Source of the DNA: JACQGZ01 sp036004665
Lineage (GTDB): Bacteria > Sysuimicrobiota > Sysuimicrobiia > Sysuimicrobiales > Humicultoraceae
Length of the DNA stretch: 40,484 nt
NCBI GenBank assembly: GCA_036004665.1
Contig: DASYRG010000054.1
Coordinates: forward strand, 1 to 40,484
Direction: 5' to 3'
Positions 40,350-40,484 of this stretch are shown in pieces; position 1 is the first letter of the stretch, and the number at the start of each line of letters is the position of its first letter. The translations under genes and the position numbers were made by a program. The notes under the pieces are model-generated. The model was not told where the DNA came from and made no database searches. It saw only the letters and a program-made list of their open reading frames with translations.

Positions 40350-40484
40350 TGTAGTTCCCAGATAGGTTGTTGACACTAACCGGCCTCCGGAGAGTGATGT
40401 GGGACAGGGTGATACCACTTCCCTCTTGGAGGTCGTCGTGGCCCATCGAAACGCCAAACTCACTCCATTGGGACGCCTGTTGCT
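40350..40484 (+). mobile_element. Left end of an IS481-family insertion sequence, cut by window edge
   Basis: Starts TGTAGTTCCCAG directly after a CTAG target and contains the beginning of an IS481-like transposase. The right end and its inverted repeat are outside the window. Inside the end is TTGACA (40370-40375), a possible -35 for the transposase. Confidence 0.7.
40438..40484 (+). CDS. IS481-family transposase, N-terminal fragment
   Basis: GTG start with GGAGG 5 bases upstream. The visible 15 residues, VAHRNAKLTPLGRLL, match the very conserved start of IS481/integrase-type transposases (MAHRNA.LTP.GR..L), which leads into a helix-turn-helix and then an rve DDE domain. Only the first codons are present; the rest runs off the window. 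Confidence 0.75.
   Translation, partial: MAHRNAKLTPLGRLL

Overview
The window is about 40 kb of GC-rich, gene-dense bacterial chromosome. Gene content and order resemble Bacillota: clpC, radA, a yacL-type PIN-TRAM gene, ispDF, cysS, rlmB and sigH lie in one region. A MazG-like protein and a 'quinate 5-dehydrogenase' family protein known from Clostridia are also present. An SLBB (Wza-type) exporter with a Wzz/GNVR protein points to an outer envelope layer. A deep-branching Terrabacteria lineage (candidate phyla near Bacillota or Armatimonadota) fits best. This placement is inference, since no rRNA or ribosomal protein is present.

Layout. (1) 1-7616, minus strand: an exopolysaccharide (EPS) block read right to left, made of a small unknown protein, SLBB exporter, Wzz-like protein, CpsD-like ATPase with a degenerate Walker A, and an RfaH/LoaP-like NusG paralog. 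Two secreted G8-domain proteins follow; the first sits behind a class I cyclic-di-GMP riboswitch and the second runs off the window edge. (2) 7909-10301, plus: a coupled pair of exported proteins, a beta-propeller and a Gfo/Idh/MocA-like protein. (3) 10304-13473, minus: proBA and an orphan NarL-type response regulator. (4) 13780-14757, plus: moaA with its own promoter. (5) 14826-22158, minus: yacL-ispDF-unknown-cysS-rlmB-vanW, then sigH from its own promoter and a zinc-ribbon ORF with no normal start codon. (6) 22312-22707, plus: MazG-like gene behind a consensus promoter. (7) 22917-27476, minus: greA, clpC, radA. (8) 27555-35937, minus: a long, tightly coupled run (ftcD-hutI-fchA-birA-P1 peptidase-DUF1232, then ECF transporter-coaX-qdh-acyl-ACP-reductase-like). 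(9) 36052-40348, plus: a KptA N-domain-only protein, a PrsW-type membrane protease and a cyclase-ATPase-TPR protein. The left end of an IS481-type element abuts the last gene's stop codon.

How the genes work together. Block 1 looks like a c-di-GMP-responsive surface module: polymer export and chain-length control, a dedicated antiterminator, and large secreted carbohydrate-associated beta-helix proteins under translational control by the second messenger. Block 8 joins the late steps of histidine degradation (via tetrahydrofolate) with biotin and pantothenate/CoA cofactor functions and a possible acyl-thioester reductase. Most of the rest is housekeeping. Neighbouring genes very often overlap by 4 bases (ATGA or GTGA), so translational coupling appears widespread. 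Several promoters match TTGACA/TATAAT, and three long hairpins of shared architecture lie between convergent genes.
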